Shown here: one piece after another, positions 25,208 to 34,643 of the stretch
Numbering within the stretch: position 1 is the stretch's first letter
Layout: every line of letters starts with the position of its first letter
Source: Bacteroidales bacterium
Lineage (GTDB): Bacteria > Bacteroidota > Bacteroidia > Bacteroidales > FEN-979
Direction of reading: 5' to 3'
Length of the DNA: 64,000 bases
NCBI GenBank assembly: GCA_030681475.1
Contig: JAUXWT010000108.1
Coordinates: forward strand, 105,464 to 169,463
Translations under genes and position numbers: made by a program
Notes under the pieces: generated by a model
The model's database searches: none
What the model was told of the DNA's origin: nothing
Seen by the model: the letters and a program-made list of their open reading frames with translations, nothing else

Positions 25208-28200
25208 TTAGAAGGTGAGTTTTAAGTTTAAACTAAAATCACGTGTCGTCGGCAGTGATCCTGTAGAATATCCTTGAAGATTTCCTGCTCCCAATCCTGA
25301 TTCAGGATCTGCATGGGGCATGTTCTTAAAGATAATCCAGAGGTTTGCTGCAGTAGCTGTGAGGGTTACGCCCGTGATGAAACTTTTCTCCAAAATTGCG
25401 GAAGGGAGAGAGTAAGATAAAGATACCTGGCGCAGTTTAACATAGGTTGCATCATAAACAAAGGCCTTGTTCGGAAGTCGTGCATAACCGAAAGAGCCAT
25501 AATTTGACGCCGCGATTCTCGTTGTATTGACCTTCCCGTCGGGATTTACACCTTCATTGATAAAACCACCGCTATTTGAAGCATAACCTTTGCTTTTATC
25601 GTTAGGATCAACCCATACGATCGGATCCCTTACAGGATTACCAAGATCATTCAGATATGAAGTTTCTTCATACAATCCGGTTGCCAGACCATAATACATG
25701 TCAAGTGAGAAGATGTCCCCACCACTTTGAAAATCGATCAGGAAATTCAAAGCCCAGTTTTTATAGGTCAGGGTGTTTACCAAACCACCTTGCCAGTCAG
25801 GGTTGACGTTACCGATCACCTTGTCGGAAGTCGCTGTCCGCTGATACCTTCCGTTCGACGGATCGATAATCCTTTTATGGTCAGTATTATATACGTAATC
25901 AGTTCCATAGATCGCACCATAAGGTTCTCCAACCTTCGCATTGATGGTAACTCCTCCCTGGAATCTGCCCAATTGCAGGTTCTTAACACCTTCGAGCAGG
26001 CTGAGAACCTCATTATAGTTCTTTGACCAGTTCAGGGTCACATCCCACCTGAAATTTTTCAATTTCACCGGGGTGGCATGGAGGGCAAGTTCAATCCCTT
26101 GATTCTGAATTTCACCTGCGTTGATTACTTTAATGTTATATCCGGTCGCTGTGGTAACCGGAAGAGGCAGGATCTGATCAATGGTATTGGTTTTGTACAG
26201 CGCCAGGTCAAAGCCGAGCCTTCTGCCGAAAAAGTACATTTCAAGACCACCTTCAATACTATTGGTGTTTTCAGGTTTCAGTTCCGGGTTCTTCTGGGTG
26301 GTGGGAACAGCCGTGGTCAGGTTATTGAATGGCGACAATACCAGGTAGTTATCGACAAGCTGATCAAAATTCGGGCTGTTGCCTACGCGGGCATAATTCA
26401 ACCGGATCTTTCCAAAGGAGAGCCATTTTGCTTCAGGTATTACACTTGAAAAAATGAAACTACCTGCAACTGACGGATAGAAATAGGAGTTGTTATCGAC
26501 CGGCAAAGTGGAAGATTGATCACGCCTGATCGTTCCATCAAGATAAAGGAAGTTCTTATATCCCAGGGAAACACTGGCATACAAGCCAACGACCTTTACG
26601 ATTGAAGCAAGTTCTTTGGTGAGTGGCAGGGGGCCTGCACTGTTTTGCAGAGAATACAGTTCAGGAACAGACAAACCGCCATTTGTCGCGGAGATCATCC
26701 GGCTGTAGTTTGTCTTTCTGATGTTCATACCCACAATACCTTTGAGGTTAAATGAATTCGACAGGTCCTTATTAAAGTTACCCATCACATCGTAGTTAAA
26801 CTCAGAGAAGTTGATATCCCTTCTCATATAGCCGGATTCCTGATCGCTTCTTCCGATACTGCCGTCAGGGCCGGTTCCAATACCAAATGTGCCGGGAACA
26901 CTACCAACGGCTCTTCTTTCTTCCTGAAGCTCTGAATAAGTATCTACCGAGATACGTCCGAAAATGTTAAACCAGTCAGCGACAATATAAGTGAGCGCTG
27001 CATTACCGATAAAACGATTTCTTGAATCTTTTTCATAGTTCTGATACCTGGTCCAATAGGGGTTGTCCCAGTAGATCGGCTTTGCGTCAGATGGGTCGGA
27101 ATAATTCCAGGTCAGATTGCGCAGCGTCAGGTCATACAATTCCTTCTGCTGTTTAATATCAACGTTGGTTTGATACCATTGACGAAATGATCCCATGATG
27201 TTATCATTGTAACCGGTTGAGTTACGGCCTGATCCCTGATTAAGAGAGTAAGCGCCATACCCTGTAACTGTCAACCTGTCGTTAACATTCCACGTTGCAT
27301 TAAGGGAAGCGTTGTTTTTCACGAGTTTGCTGTTGGGTAACAAACCGTTTTGAGTAAAGTTTGTATAGGATAACCTGTAGCTACCGCCTTTGAACGTGTT
27401 GTCAATGGCAAGGGTATTGGTAAAGGTTACCGGTTTTTCAAAAAAGGTGATGGGGCCATTGTCTGCATTTTTCCACGGTGTGGGTTTCAGATAATTTGGA
27501 GACTGGGGATCAACGGCATCCCATTGATAAACGAGCTGGTTGTCGAATTTAGCTCCGTAGGAAGCATCCTCTGAGGTAACTACCCATTGTGTTTCCTTGC
27601 TGTTTTCGTCTTTCGGTTCAACAGTGATCGTTCCATCGGTGTTGATATATCTCATATACCAGTAACCTCCGGGTCCGTCATAGTATTGTCCGTAGCCTCC
27701 GCCGTAATCTTTCTGATAATGAACAAAGGTGGACTTGTCAACAAAACCCACCTGGGCAGTTGAGTTGAAGGTCACGCCGGCGCCTTTTCTGTGGATTCCC
27801 GGAATTTTGATTCCCTTTTTGGTCGTGATCATAATAACGCCATTAGCAGCCCGCGAACCATACAAGGCAGTTGCAGCAGCTCCTTTCAACACGTTAATGG
27901 ATTCAATGTTTTCCGGATTGATGTCAGAAGCGGCATTGCCGAAATCGTATCCGGTACCGGCTTGTTCCTGGGCCCGGGTGTTCGTCACATCATTATTAAT
28001 GGGAACCCCATCAACAACGAACAAGGCCTGGTTATTTCCGGTTAACGATTTGTTACCCCTTAACAGGATGTTGGTTGAACCACCCATATTAGTGGTAGTT
28101 TTTACTTGAACCCCGGCTATTCTTCCAGCAAGAGAGTTGACAAAATTATCGGTTTTGACCATATTGACCTGGTCGCCCTTGACCTCCTGGGTGGCATATC

Positions 28201-28558
28201 CAAGAGACTTTTTTTCACGGGGAATACCAAGAGCCGTAACTACAACTCCTTCAAGTTCCTGAATACTGGGTTCAAGAACAACATTAACAACATTTTCATT
28301 TCCAAGTTTAAGCTCCTGGGTCACCATTCCAACATAAGAGACCAGGACAACTTCTTTACCTTTTGGCACTTCGAGCGTAAAAGCCCCTTCAATATCGGTT
28401 ATTGTCCCGATAGCAGTGCCTTTAACGAGTACCGTGGCGCCCGGAATTCCAGCGCCATCATCTGAACCTGTGACCTTACCCGTAATTGTTCGCTGGGCAT
28501 GGGCAACTTGCAACCCTATGAAGAGCATAAGGGCAAGGAAAATCGTAAATTTTCTCAT
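25208..28558 (-). CDS. susC: SusC/RagA-family TonB-linked outer-membrane transporter
   Basis: 1116 residues. A signal peptide is followed by the CarboxypepD-like domain (TGKVTGSDDGAGIPGATVLV, about 25-105), the plug (NSLAGRIAGVQVKTT, LLRGNKSLTGNNQALFVVDG, the ALYGSRAANGVIMITTKKG motif) and a 22-strand barrel closing with DFSLNLKLTF. It imports oligomers together with the SusD partner. No glycoside hydrolase, peptidase or ECF sigma/anti-sigma pair is encoded nearby, so the substrate cannot be read from context. Confidence 0.95.
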   Translation of the reverse strand: MRKFTIFLALMLFIGLQVAHAQRTITGKVTGSDDGAGIPGATVLVKGTAIGTITDIEGAFTLEVPKGKEVVLVSYVGMVTQELKLGNENVVNVVLEPSIQELEGVVVTALGIPREKKSLGYATQEVKGDQVNMVKTDNFVNSLAGRIAGVQVKTTTNMGGSTNILLRGNKSLTGNNQALFVVDGVPINNDVTNTRAQEQAGTGYDFGNAASDINPENIESINVLKGAAATALYGSRAANGVIMITTKKGIKIPGIHRKGAGVTFNSTAQVGFVDKSTFVHYQKDYGGGYGQYYDGPGGYWYMRYINTDGTITVEPKDENSKETQWVVTSEDASYGAKFDNQLVYQWDAVDPQSPNYLKPTPWKNADNGPITFFEKPVTFTNTLAIDNTFKGGSYRLSYTNFTQNGLLPNSKLVKNNASLNATWNVNDRLTVTGYGAYSLNQGSGRNSTGYNDNIMGSFRQWYQTNVDIKQQKELYDLTLRNLTWNYSDPSDAKPIYWDNPYWTRYQNYEKDSRNRFIGNAALTYIVADWFNIFGRISVDTYSELQEERRAVGSVPGTFGIGTGPDGSIGRSDQESGYMRRDINFSEFNYDVMGNFNKDLSNSFNLKGIVGMNIRKTNYSRMISATNGGLSVPELYSLQNSAGPLPLTKELASIVKVVGLYASVSLGYKNFLYLDGTIRRDQSSTLPVDNNSYFYPSVAGSFIFSSVIPEAKWLSFGKIRLNYARVGNSPNFDQLVDNYLVLSPFNNLTTAVPTTQKNPELKPENTNSIEGGLEMYFFGRRLGFDLALYKTNTIDQILPLPVTTATGYNIKVINAGEIQNQGIELALHATPVKLKNFRWDVTLNWSKNYNEVLSLLEGVKNLQLGRFQGGVTINAKVGEPYGAIYGTDYVYNTDHKRIIDPSNGRYQRTATSDKVIGNVNPDWQGGLVNTLTYKNWALNFLIDFQSGGDIFSLDMYYGLATGLYEETSYLNDLGNPVRDPIVWVDPNDKSKGYASNSGGFINEGVNPDGKVNTTRIAASNYGSFGYARLPNKAFVYDATYVKLRQVSLSYSLPSAILEKSFITGVTLTATAANLWIIFKNMPHADPESGLGAGNLQGYSTGSLPTTRDFSLNLKLTF

Positions 28559-28839
28559 ACAGTTTGATTTTTGTTAGTAATTGTGTGAATAGTAATTGTT
28601 AATAAAAGAAGTTTTGTTAAAGACGTGTTTAACATGTTAAGTGAGTTTATGTGTTTGATGGCAATTCACCAGTCGTGTGAATTTTAATTGCAATTTTACG
28701 CAATACTTTTATTGAATCCAACAACATTTTAACATTTAATTAATAATTTATTAACACTATTTTAACTATAACCAGGAATCTTTAGGTCTCAATAAAGTCA
28801 CGCCGGTGACTTTTCTTGTTTAAAAGTTTAATTTTCCGT
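28559..28839. other. AT-rich intergenic region upstream of susC
   Basis: 281 bases without a gene. It holds the terminator described at 28794-28813. The rest is AT rich, with no exact TAnnTTTG element on the minus strand that I could find, so the susC promoter is not assigned. Confidence 0.5.
28794..28813 (-). terminator. Hairpin terminator downstream of the small membrane-protein gene
   Basis: AAAGTCAC, loop GCCG, GTGACTTT: a perfect 8-base stem with U-rich flanks on both sides (TTTATTG on the minus strand). It closes the hisS-hutH-membrane-protein transcript. Confidence 0.75.
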
Positions 28840-29271
28840 TCAATTCATACGATTGTAGAATATTCCAAAGGTTAAAACAAGGAGGATATAAATTGCAGTA
28901 GATGCAATGGTTGTGAGTGGGTTGAATAATTGATAGGCGGCAATAACCAGGCATGATAATCCTAGAAAATAGAATCCGGTTCTACGTAACTTCCAGATCA
29001 GAACAACGCCGGAAAAAGCCAGACCATGAAGTAAAAAACCGGCTCCGAAGATCAACAGTAATTTTGATGTGGTCAAATCTCCTAATGCAATGTATTGATT
29101 CATGATACCTGCAATCAAACCGGTTTTGAGTAATCCTGTAAAGAACAGCAAGGTAACAAGGCCAAAGTAAACGAAGGAAAACAGGCATATCATGGTAAGC
29201 AATACCGGCCGGGTTTTCACCACTCCGCTATTGCCGGACTTATCTGGTTTGATCTCTTCGTCGGAACTCAT
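28840..29271 (-). CDS. Small four-helix membrane protein of unknown function (copy B)
   Basis: 143 residues. A short charged N-terminus (EEIKPDKSGNSG) is followed by four hydrophobic helices, the first starting RPVLLTMICLFSFVYFG. It resembles the next upstream gene in length and layout and especially in the motif RPxxLTxxCxxxF, so the two are tandem paralogues. Start and stop overlap by four bases (ATGA). No function is known to me. Confidence 0.75.
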   Translation of the reverse strand: MSSDEEIKPDKSGNSGVVKTRPVLLTMICLFSFVYFGLVTLLFFTGLLKTGLIAGIMNQYIALGDLTTSKLLLIFGAGFLLHGLAFSGVVLIWKLRRTGFYFLGLSCLVIAAYQLFNPLTTIASTAIYILLVLTFGIFYNRMN

Positions 29272-29708
29272 GACATAAATTTCAAGTGTCTGCTATAAAG
29301 TAGGATGAACAGGCCTGTGAAAAGAAGTTCGGGAATTCCCGGACTTTGCAGATGCATAAAATACATTGGTGCGAGGATCAGGAGGATCTGGAAAACTGTG
29401 TAGAAATGAAAACCTTTTTTTTTCAAACGGTACATAAAGAGCGCTCCTGCCAGTGACCCGGCATAAAAAATAGCGGAAACCATGAAAAACATTGGTTTTG
29501 CATCAAGCAAGGTCTCCATTCCCTCAAGTTGGAATTTTTCGGTAAACACCTGAACGATCTCGATATATGTGTCATAGAACCCTGCGATAAACAAGCTTGA
29601 AAAAAGATTCATCCCACTGCCGATGAAGGTCAGGATGCACAGGATTGTCAGCATCATTGGCCGTTGGGGTTTGGTCTCGGGCAGAATCCCGGTATTAAGA
29701 TCTTCCAT
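29268..29708 (-). CDS. Small four-helix membrane protein of unknown function (copy A)
   Basis: 146 residues with a polar N-terminus (EDLNTGILPETKPQ) and four hydrophobic helices, the first being RPMMLTILCILTFIGSGMNL. The pairing with its paralogue below suggests a hetero-oligomer. It follows the ammonia-lyase gene by eight bases. Confidence 0.75.
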   Translation of the reverse strand: MEDLNTGILPETKPQRPMMLTILCILTFIGSGMNLFSSLFIAGFYDTYIEIVQVFTEKFQLEGMETLLDAKPMFFMVSAIFYAGSLAGALFMYRLKKKGFHFYTVFQILLILAPMYFMHLQSPGIPELLFTGLFILLYSRHLKFMS

Positions 29709-29716
29709 GTTATCAG

Positions 29717-31240
29717 TTATTCAAGTTTTCCAACTGTGTTTTCAACTTCATTCAATATTTCGCAGGATTTTACAAGTTCCTTCATGGCGTTGTGATCGGG
29801 ATAAAGCGGACGATCCACTTCAAGAAAGGCCACATATTTTCTGATCACCTCTTTGGCTTTTGAGACTCCTTTTCCGAACACATATTCCCTGAAATCGAGG
29901 GCCTGGGCCGCTGCCATGAATTCGATCCCAAGGATGCCATATGCATTGTCAAGTATCTGAAAATTCTTCAGCGCCGTATTCATGCCCATGGATACAAAGT
30001 CCTCCTGATCGGCGGCTGCAGGAATCGACTGGATCGATGCCGGGGCAGAGAGGATGCGCTGCTCAACGATTTGCATATCGGCAGTGTACTGGCTGAGCAT
30101 CAGTCCGCTGAACATTCCTGCTCCCTTTGTGAGAAACGCCGGCAGGCCAACGCTCAATGCCGGGTTGTTCAAACGGTTCATCCTTCGTTCGCTCATTACG
30201 CTGACCATGGTTATCACGTATCCGGCCATGTCCATGGGAACCGATACCGGCGATCCCTGGAAGTTGGCGCCGGAAATCTGAAGGTTTTCATCGGGGAAGA
30301 AGATCGGGTTGTCCCCAACACCGTTCAATTCAATTTCAACCTGCGAACGGGCATAGGCAAGCGCATCGTGGGCAGCCCCGATCACCTGTGGGGTTGAACG
30401 CATCGAATAGGCATCCTGTACCTTGCATTTTACCTTCCCGTCAACAAGGTCGCCCCCGGAAACACATTTCAGGATGGCAGCAGCGCTGCGAACAGCGCCT
30501 TTAAATCCACGGATTTCATGAAGTTTTGGGCTGTATGGGCGCATGTTGGCTTTCATGGCTTCGAGCGACATGGAAGCGGCGATCTCAGCCTGTTTCAACC
30601 AGTTATTGGCGTCGAAAAGGAATAGGGCGCTCATGGCGGTGAGGACATTTGACCCATTGATGGTGGCCAGTCCGTCGCGGGCCTGCAAGCCAGGAACCGG
30701 GATTCCTGCTGCATTAAGCGCCTCTTTGCCCGGCATCAGTTTGCCCTTGTAATAGGCTTCTCCTTCTCCCAACATCAGCAAAGCAATCTGCGACATGGGC
30801 GCAAGGTCGCCACAAGCGCCTACCGACCCCTTCTGACAAACCATCGGCGTTACACCTTTGTTAAGCATGTCAACCAATGTCTGGGTGATCTCAAGCCGTG
30901 ATCCTGAATTTCCATGGGCATGAACGTTGATCCGTCCGAGCATGGCCCCGCGCACCCAGTCGATGGGCATCGGATCGCCAATGCCTGCGGCATGATTGTA
31001 TATCAGGTATTTTTGAAAATCCTTTACCTGATCGTCATTTAAAACAATTTCCGAGAACTCGCCAATCCCTGTATTTACGCCATACATGATCTCACGGGCC
31101 TCTATTTTCCGTTCGACCATGGCCCGGCATTTATGGATCCGTTCAATGGCAACCGGATCAAGTTCTACCTTTTCATTGTGGCGGCCAACCCTTACTACAT
31201 CCTCAATTGTTAAACCAGCGCCTTTGATAATCAGTGTCAT
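29717..31240 (-). CDS. hutH: Histidine/aromatic amino acid ammonia-lyase with Cys in the MIO triad
   Basis: 507 residues of the MIO-dependent lyase family; HutH deaminates histidine to urocanate. The triad that cyclises to the MIO cofactor is normally Ala-Ser-Gly; here it is A142-C143-G144 in GSVGACGDLAPMS, with codon TGT on the coding strand. Other family features are present: YGVNTGIG, NHAAGIGDPMP, INGSNVLTAMSALFL, KVQDAYSMRSTPQV, IEFMAAAQALDFR. The usual SGGNFHG is SGANFQG here. No hutU, hutI or hutG is nearby, and the gene is 15 bases after hisS. The exact substrate is therefore uncertain. Confidence 0.85.
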   Translation of the reverse strand: MTLIIKGAGLTIEDVVRVGRHNEKVELDPVAIERIHKCRAMVERKIEAREIMYGVNTGIGEFSEIVLNDDQVKDFQKYLIYNHAAGIGDPMPIDWVRGAMLGRINVHAHGNSGSRLEITQTLVDMLNKGVTPMVCQKGSVGACGDLAPMSQIALLMLGEGEAYYKGKLMPGKEALNAAGIPVPGLQARDGLATINGSNVLTAMSALFLFDANNWLKQAEIAASMSLEAMKANMRPYSPKLHEIRGFKGAVRSAAAILKCVSGGDLVDGKVKCKVQDAYSMRSTPQVIGAAHDALAYARSQVEIELNGVGDNPIFFPDENLQISGANFQGSPVSVPMDMAGYVITMVSVMSERRMNRLNNPALSVGLPAFLTKGAGMFSGLMLSQYTADMQIVEQRILSAPASIQSIPAAADQEDFVSMGMNTALKNFQILDNAYGILGIEFMAAAQALDFREYVFGKGVSKAKEVIRKYVAFLEVDRPLYPDHNAMKELVKSCEILNEVENTVGKLE

Positions 31241-31255
31241 AAAGTTTTTATTACG

Positions 31256-32641
31256 TTATTTATTATCTGATAATATTTTTATTATCTCTTCCAGAGAATA
31301 CGACTTTTGCTCACCTGAGCGCATATCCTTTAAAGTCAGAAGACCGGTCGCCATTTCATCTTTGCCGGTCAGAATGACATACGGAATGTTTTTGCGGTTG
31401 GCATAATCCATCTGTTTCTTTAATTTCACCGCATCAGGGTACAATTCAGATGGGATCGCCGCAAGGCGGAGTTTTGCCAGCAATTTCATACAATATTTCT
31501 CTTCTTCTCGTCCAAAATTGACGAACATTGCAATGGTAGCGGCCTGGATGGTTTCCGGGAACAGGTTCTTTTCGTTCATTACATCATAGATCCGGTCGGC
31601 GCCAAAAGAGATGCCCACGCCCGACAGTCCGGGTAACCCGAAAATCCCGGTAAGGTCATCATAGCGGCCGCCCCCGCATATACTGCCCATAGCGACATCC
31701 ATTGCTATTACTTCGATTATGGTTCCTGTATAATAGGAGAGGCCCCGGGCAAGGGTCAGATCGAAGTCAAATTTATTTGTAAAGTTGAGGTCTTTCAGAA
31801 ACTCCAGAACGGTCTTCATCTCTTCCAATCCCTTCCGGCCAATTTCAGAATCTTTGAAAAATTCAGCCAGGGTATCAAACTTCATCTTAATTGAACCCTC
31901 CAGGGTAAGGATGGGCTGGAGTTTTTCAACAGATTCATATGAAATGCCCCGCTGGAACAGTTCATCGTTCACCTTCTCCATACCGGCTTTATCCAGTTTG
32001 TCCATCGCTATCGTTATATCGGTCAATTTTTCCGGCGCTCCGATGGCCTCAGCGATGCCGGCAAGAACCTTGCGGTTATTCAGGCGGATCAGCGCCCTTA
32101 TTCCAAGCCTGGTAAATATGGCATCAATGATCTGCGCCAATTCTACTTCGTTTAATAAGGAGGTACTCCCGATCACATCGACATCGCATTGGAAAAATTC
32201 ACGGTAACGGCCTTTCTGAGGACGGTCGGCTCTCCATACCGGTTGGATCTGATACCTTTTAAATGGAAAGATCAGGTCATTTTGATGTTGCACCACAAAA
32301 CGTGCAAACGGGACAGTGAGATCAAACCGAAGGCCTTTTTCCGTAATGTGTTTCGTAAGATATTGCAGCCGTGATCCGGCATCCCGCATCCCTGAATCCG
32401 CATCCGGAAGGCCATCAAGGTAATTGCCCGAATTGAGGATCCTGAACAGGAGTTTGTCCCCCTCCTCCCCATATTTACCCATGAGGGTTGAGAGGTTTTC
32501 CATAGCCGGAGTTTCGATGGGCTGGTAGCCGTAGATACGGAAAACATCCCGGATAATGTCAAAAATAAAGTTCCTCCTCACCATTTCATCCGGTGAAAAA
32601 TCACGTGTTCCTTTAGGTATGGTTGGTTTTTGTGAAGACAT
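31256..32641 (-). CDS. hisS: Histidyl-tRNA synthetase
   Basis: 461 residues, class II synthetase. Motif 1 region begins PKGTRDFSPDEM; motif 2 is FKRYQIQPVWRADRPQKGRYREFFQ; the HisA signature LARGLSYYTGTIIEV and motif 3 GVGISFGADRI follow; the anticodon-binding domain is C-terminal (about 360-461). Its start lies just behind an exact -7 element, so the leader is very short. It is the first gene of the transcript that includes hutH. Confidence 0.96.
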   Translation of the reverse strand: MSSQKPTIPKGTRDFSPDEMVRRNFIFDIIRDVFRIYGYQPIETPAMENLSTLMGKYGEEGDKLLFRILNSGNYLDGLPDADSGMRDAGSRLQYLTKHITEKGLRFDLTVPFARFVVQHQNDLIFPFKRYQIQPVWRADRPQKGRYREFFQCDVDVIGSTSLLNEVELAQIIDAIFTRLGIRALIRLNNRKVLAGIAEAIGAPEKLTDITIAMDKLDKAGMEKVNDELFQRGISYESVEKLQPILTLEGSIKMKFDTLAEFFKDSEIGRKGLEEMKTVLEFLKDLNFTNKFDFDLTLARGLSYYTGTIIEVIAMDVAMGSICGGGRYDDLTGIFGLPGLSGVGISFGADRIYDVMNEKNLFPETIQAATIAMFVNFGREEEKYCMKLLAKLRLAAIPSELYPDAVKLKKQMDYANRKNIPYVILTGKDEMATGLLTLKDMRSGEQKSYSLEEIIKILSDNK

Positions 32642-32656
32642 TCACATCAGTTTTTG

Positions 32657-32664
32657 CAAACTTA
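32657..32664 (-). promoter_or_regulatory. Promoter -7 element for hisS
   Basis: The minus strand reads TAAGTTTG, an exact TAnnTTTG. It ends 15 bases before the hisS ATG, so the predicted leader is only about eight bases. Confidence 0.6.
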
Positions 32665-32684
32665 CATATATAAGTTTAGAATCT

Positions 32685-32740
32685 TTTCGCTATTTCGCTA
32701 TTTCGCTATTTCGCTATTTCGCTATTTCGCTATTTCGCTA
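32685..32740. repeat. Tandem repeat, seven copies of an 8-base unit
   Basis: TTTCGCTA is repeated seven times without error (56 bases) between hisS and ettA. It ends six bases from the ettA stop. A related two-copy stretch (CGCTACCT) is at 44623-44638. Confidence 0.97.
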
Positions 32741-32746
32741 CCTGCC

Positions 32747-34423
32747 TTATTCCCTCAACTTCTTATACTTGATCCTGTGCGGCGTATCATCGCCCAGTCT
32801 CTTTTTTCGGTTCTCTTCATAGTCGGAGTAAGATCCTTCAAAGAAATAGATCTGTGAATTTCCTTCAAATGCCAGGATATGGGTGGCAACGCGGTCGAGA
32901 AACCACCGGTCGTGGGAGATGATCACAGCGCATCCGGCAAAATTCTCAAGGCCTTCTTCCAGGGCGCGAAGGGTGTTCACGTCAATGTCGTTGGTCGGTT
33001 CGTCAAGCAACAGCACATTGGCTTCTTCCTTCAGGGTAAGCGCAAGGTGTAACCGGTTCCGCTCGCCGCCTGACAGAACTCCACATTTCTTTTCCTGATC
33101 AGCGCCGCTGAAGTTGAACCGAGCTACATAGGCACGGGCGCTCATTGTGCGACCTCCGATCTGCATATTTTCAGCGCCGCCTGAAATAACCTGGAATACT
33201 GTCTTTTCAGGGTCAATGGAAGTATGGCTTTGGTCAACATAGCCGAGTTTTACGGTATCACCGACCTTGAAACTGCCCACATCAGATTTTTCAGCGCCCA
33301 TAATCATCCTGAAAAGGGTTGTTTTCCCGGCGCCGTTCGGGCCAATGACACCTACAATGCCTGCCGGGGGTAGGGAAAAACTCAATCCTTCGAAAAGTAA
33401 TTTGTCTCCAAAGGATTTTGAAACTTCGATAGCTTCAATGACCATTGTGCCAAGTCGCGGGCCATTCGGGATATATAACTCGAGGCGTTCTTCCTTTTCC
33501 CTGACATCCTCGTTCATCATTTTTTCGTAGGCATTCAAACGGGCTTTCCCTTTTGCCTGCCTGGCCTTGGGCGACATCCGGACCCAGTCTAATTCGCGTT
33601 CCAGTGTTTTCCGACGCTTGCTTTCGGTCTTTTCCTCCATGGCAAGGCGTTTTGATTTCTGCTCTAACCACGAGGTGTAGTTGCCCTGCCATGGGATACC
33701 TTCGCCACGGTCAAGTTCTAAAATCCAGCCCGCCACATTGTCGAGGAAATAACGGTCGTGGGTGATGGCGATAACAGTGCCTTTATATTGTTGCAAATGT
33801 AGTTCGAGCCAATGTACCGATTCTGCATCAAGATGGTTGGTAGGTTCATCCAGCAGCAGGATATCAGGTTCCTGCAGCAACAACCGGCAAAGCGCAACCC
33901 GGCGGCGTTCTCCGCCCGAAAGGTTTTTTACCGACGTGTTGGGATCCGGACAGCGTAATGCATCCATGGCCCGTTCTAATTTACTGTCGAGGTCCCAGGC
34001 TCCATGTTGGTCAAGGAGTTCCGTAAGTTCGCCTTGCCGCCTGATCAGTTTGTCCATCTCGTCATCGCTCAGCGGTTCACCGAATTTGCTGTTGACCTCT
34101 TCATATTCTTTCAGAAGACTGACCACCTCCTTTGCGCCCTCTTCAACGATCTGTCGTACTGTTTTGGTATCATCAAACTGTGGGTCCTGCTCAAGGTACC
34201 CGACTGAATAACCGGGAGAAAATACAACCTCTCCGACAAATGATTTCTCCACTCCTGCAATTATTTTTAGAAGGGTCGATTTTCCGGAACCGTTCAGCCC
34301 GATGATGCCGATCTTGGCGCCATAGAAGAAGGAAAGGTAAATATTCTTTAATACTTGCTTTTGTGGCGGATAGGTCTTGGAGACACCCACCATGCTGAAA
34401 ATTATTTTTTTATCGTCGGCCAT
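32747..34423 (-). CDS. ettA: Energy-dependent translational throttle protein EttA (ABC-F)
   Basis: 558 residues, two ABC ATPase domains on one chain with no membrane part. Walker A motifs are GLNGSGKSTLL and [11 protein letters not shown]; signatures [15 protein letters not shown] and LSGGERNRLHLAL. The linker ELDWVRMSPKARQAKGKARL and the phrases DNVAGWILELDRGEGIPW and GNYTSWLEQK match EttA itself, not other ABC-F proteins. It acts on the ribosomal E site according to cellular energy. ATG at 34423 (MADDKK) is chosen; the frame extends seven codons upstream. A 9-base tandem repeat lies in its leader. Confidence 0.95.
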   Translation of the reverse strand: MADDKKIIFSMVGVSKTYPPQKQVLKNIYLSFFYGAKIGIIGLNGSGKSTLLKIIAGVEKSFVGEVVFSPGYSVGYLEQDPQFDDTKTVRQIVEEGAKEVVSLLKEYEEVNSKFGEPLSDDEMDKLIRRQGELTELLDQHGAWDLDSKLERAMDALRCPDPNTSVKNLSGGERRRVALCRLLLQEPDILLLDEPTNHLDAESVHWLELHLQQYKGTVIAITHDRYFLDNVAGWILELDRGEGIPWQGNYTSWLEQKSKRLAMEEKTESKRRKTLERELDWVRMSPKARQAKGKARLNAYEKMMNEDVREKEERLELYIPNGPRLGTMVIEAIEVSKSFGDKLLFEGLSFSLPPAGIVGVIGPNGAGKTTLFRMIMGAEKSDVGSFKVGDTVKLGYVDQSHTSIDPEKTVFQVISGGAENMQIGGRTMSARAYVARFNFSGADQEKKCGVLSGGERNRLHLALTLKEEANVLLLDEPTNDIDVNTLRALEEGLENFAGCAVIISHDRWFLDRVATHILAFEGNSQIYFFEGSYSDYEENRKKRLGDDTPHRIKYKKLRE

Positions 34424-34479
34424 TTCTATAAATTCAAATATCAAATACCAAAACCAAATATCAAATTCAATCGGTCCAC

Positions 34480-34641
34480 CATTGTTTCCATTGCCTTTAT
34501 TGCCTTCATTGCCTTCATTGTTTGCATTGTTTGCATTGTTTGCATTGTTTGCATTGTTTGCATTGTTTGCATTGTTTGCATTGTTTGCATTGTTTACATT
34601 GTTTGCATTGTTTGCATTGTTTACATTGTTTGCATTGTTTA
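34480..34641. repeat. Tandem repeat, about 18 copies of a 9-base unit
   Basis: CATTGTTTG/A is repeated 14 times from 34516 to 34641, preceded by four degenerate units (CATTGTTTC, CATTGCCTT, TATTGCCTT, CATTGCCTT) from 34480. It fills the gap between the glycosyltransferase stop and the ettA start. The unit is three codons long, so it leaves open frames on both strands that are not genes. The same unit recurs three times at 39992-40018. Confidence 0.97.
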
Positions 34642-34643
34642 CA

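Noticed and set aside
28559..28839. A riboswitch or small RNA in the susC leader
   Set aside because: Apart from the terminator hairpin I see no conserved structure or known motif.
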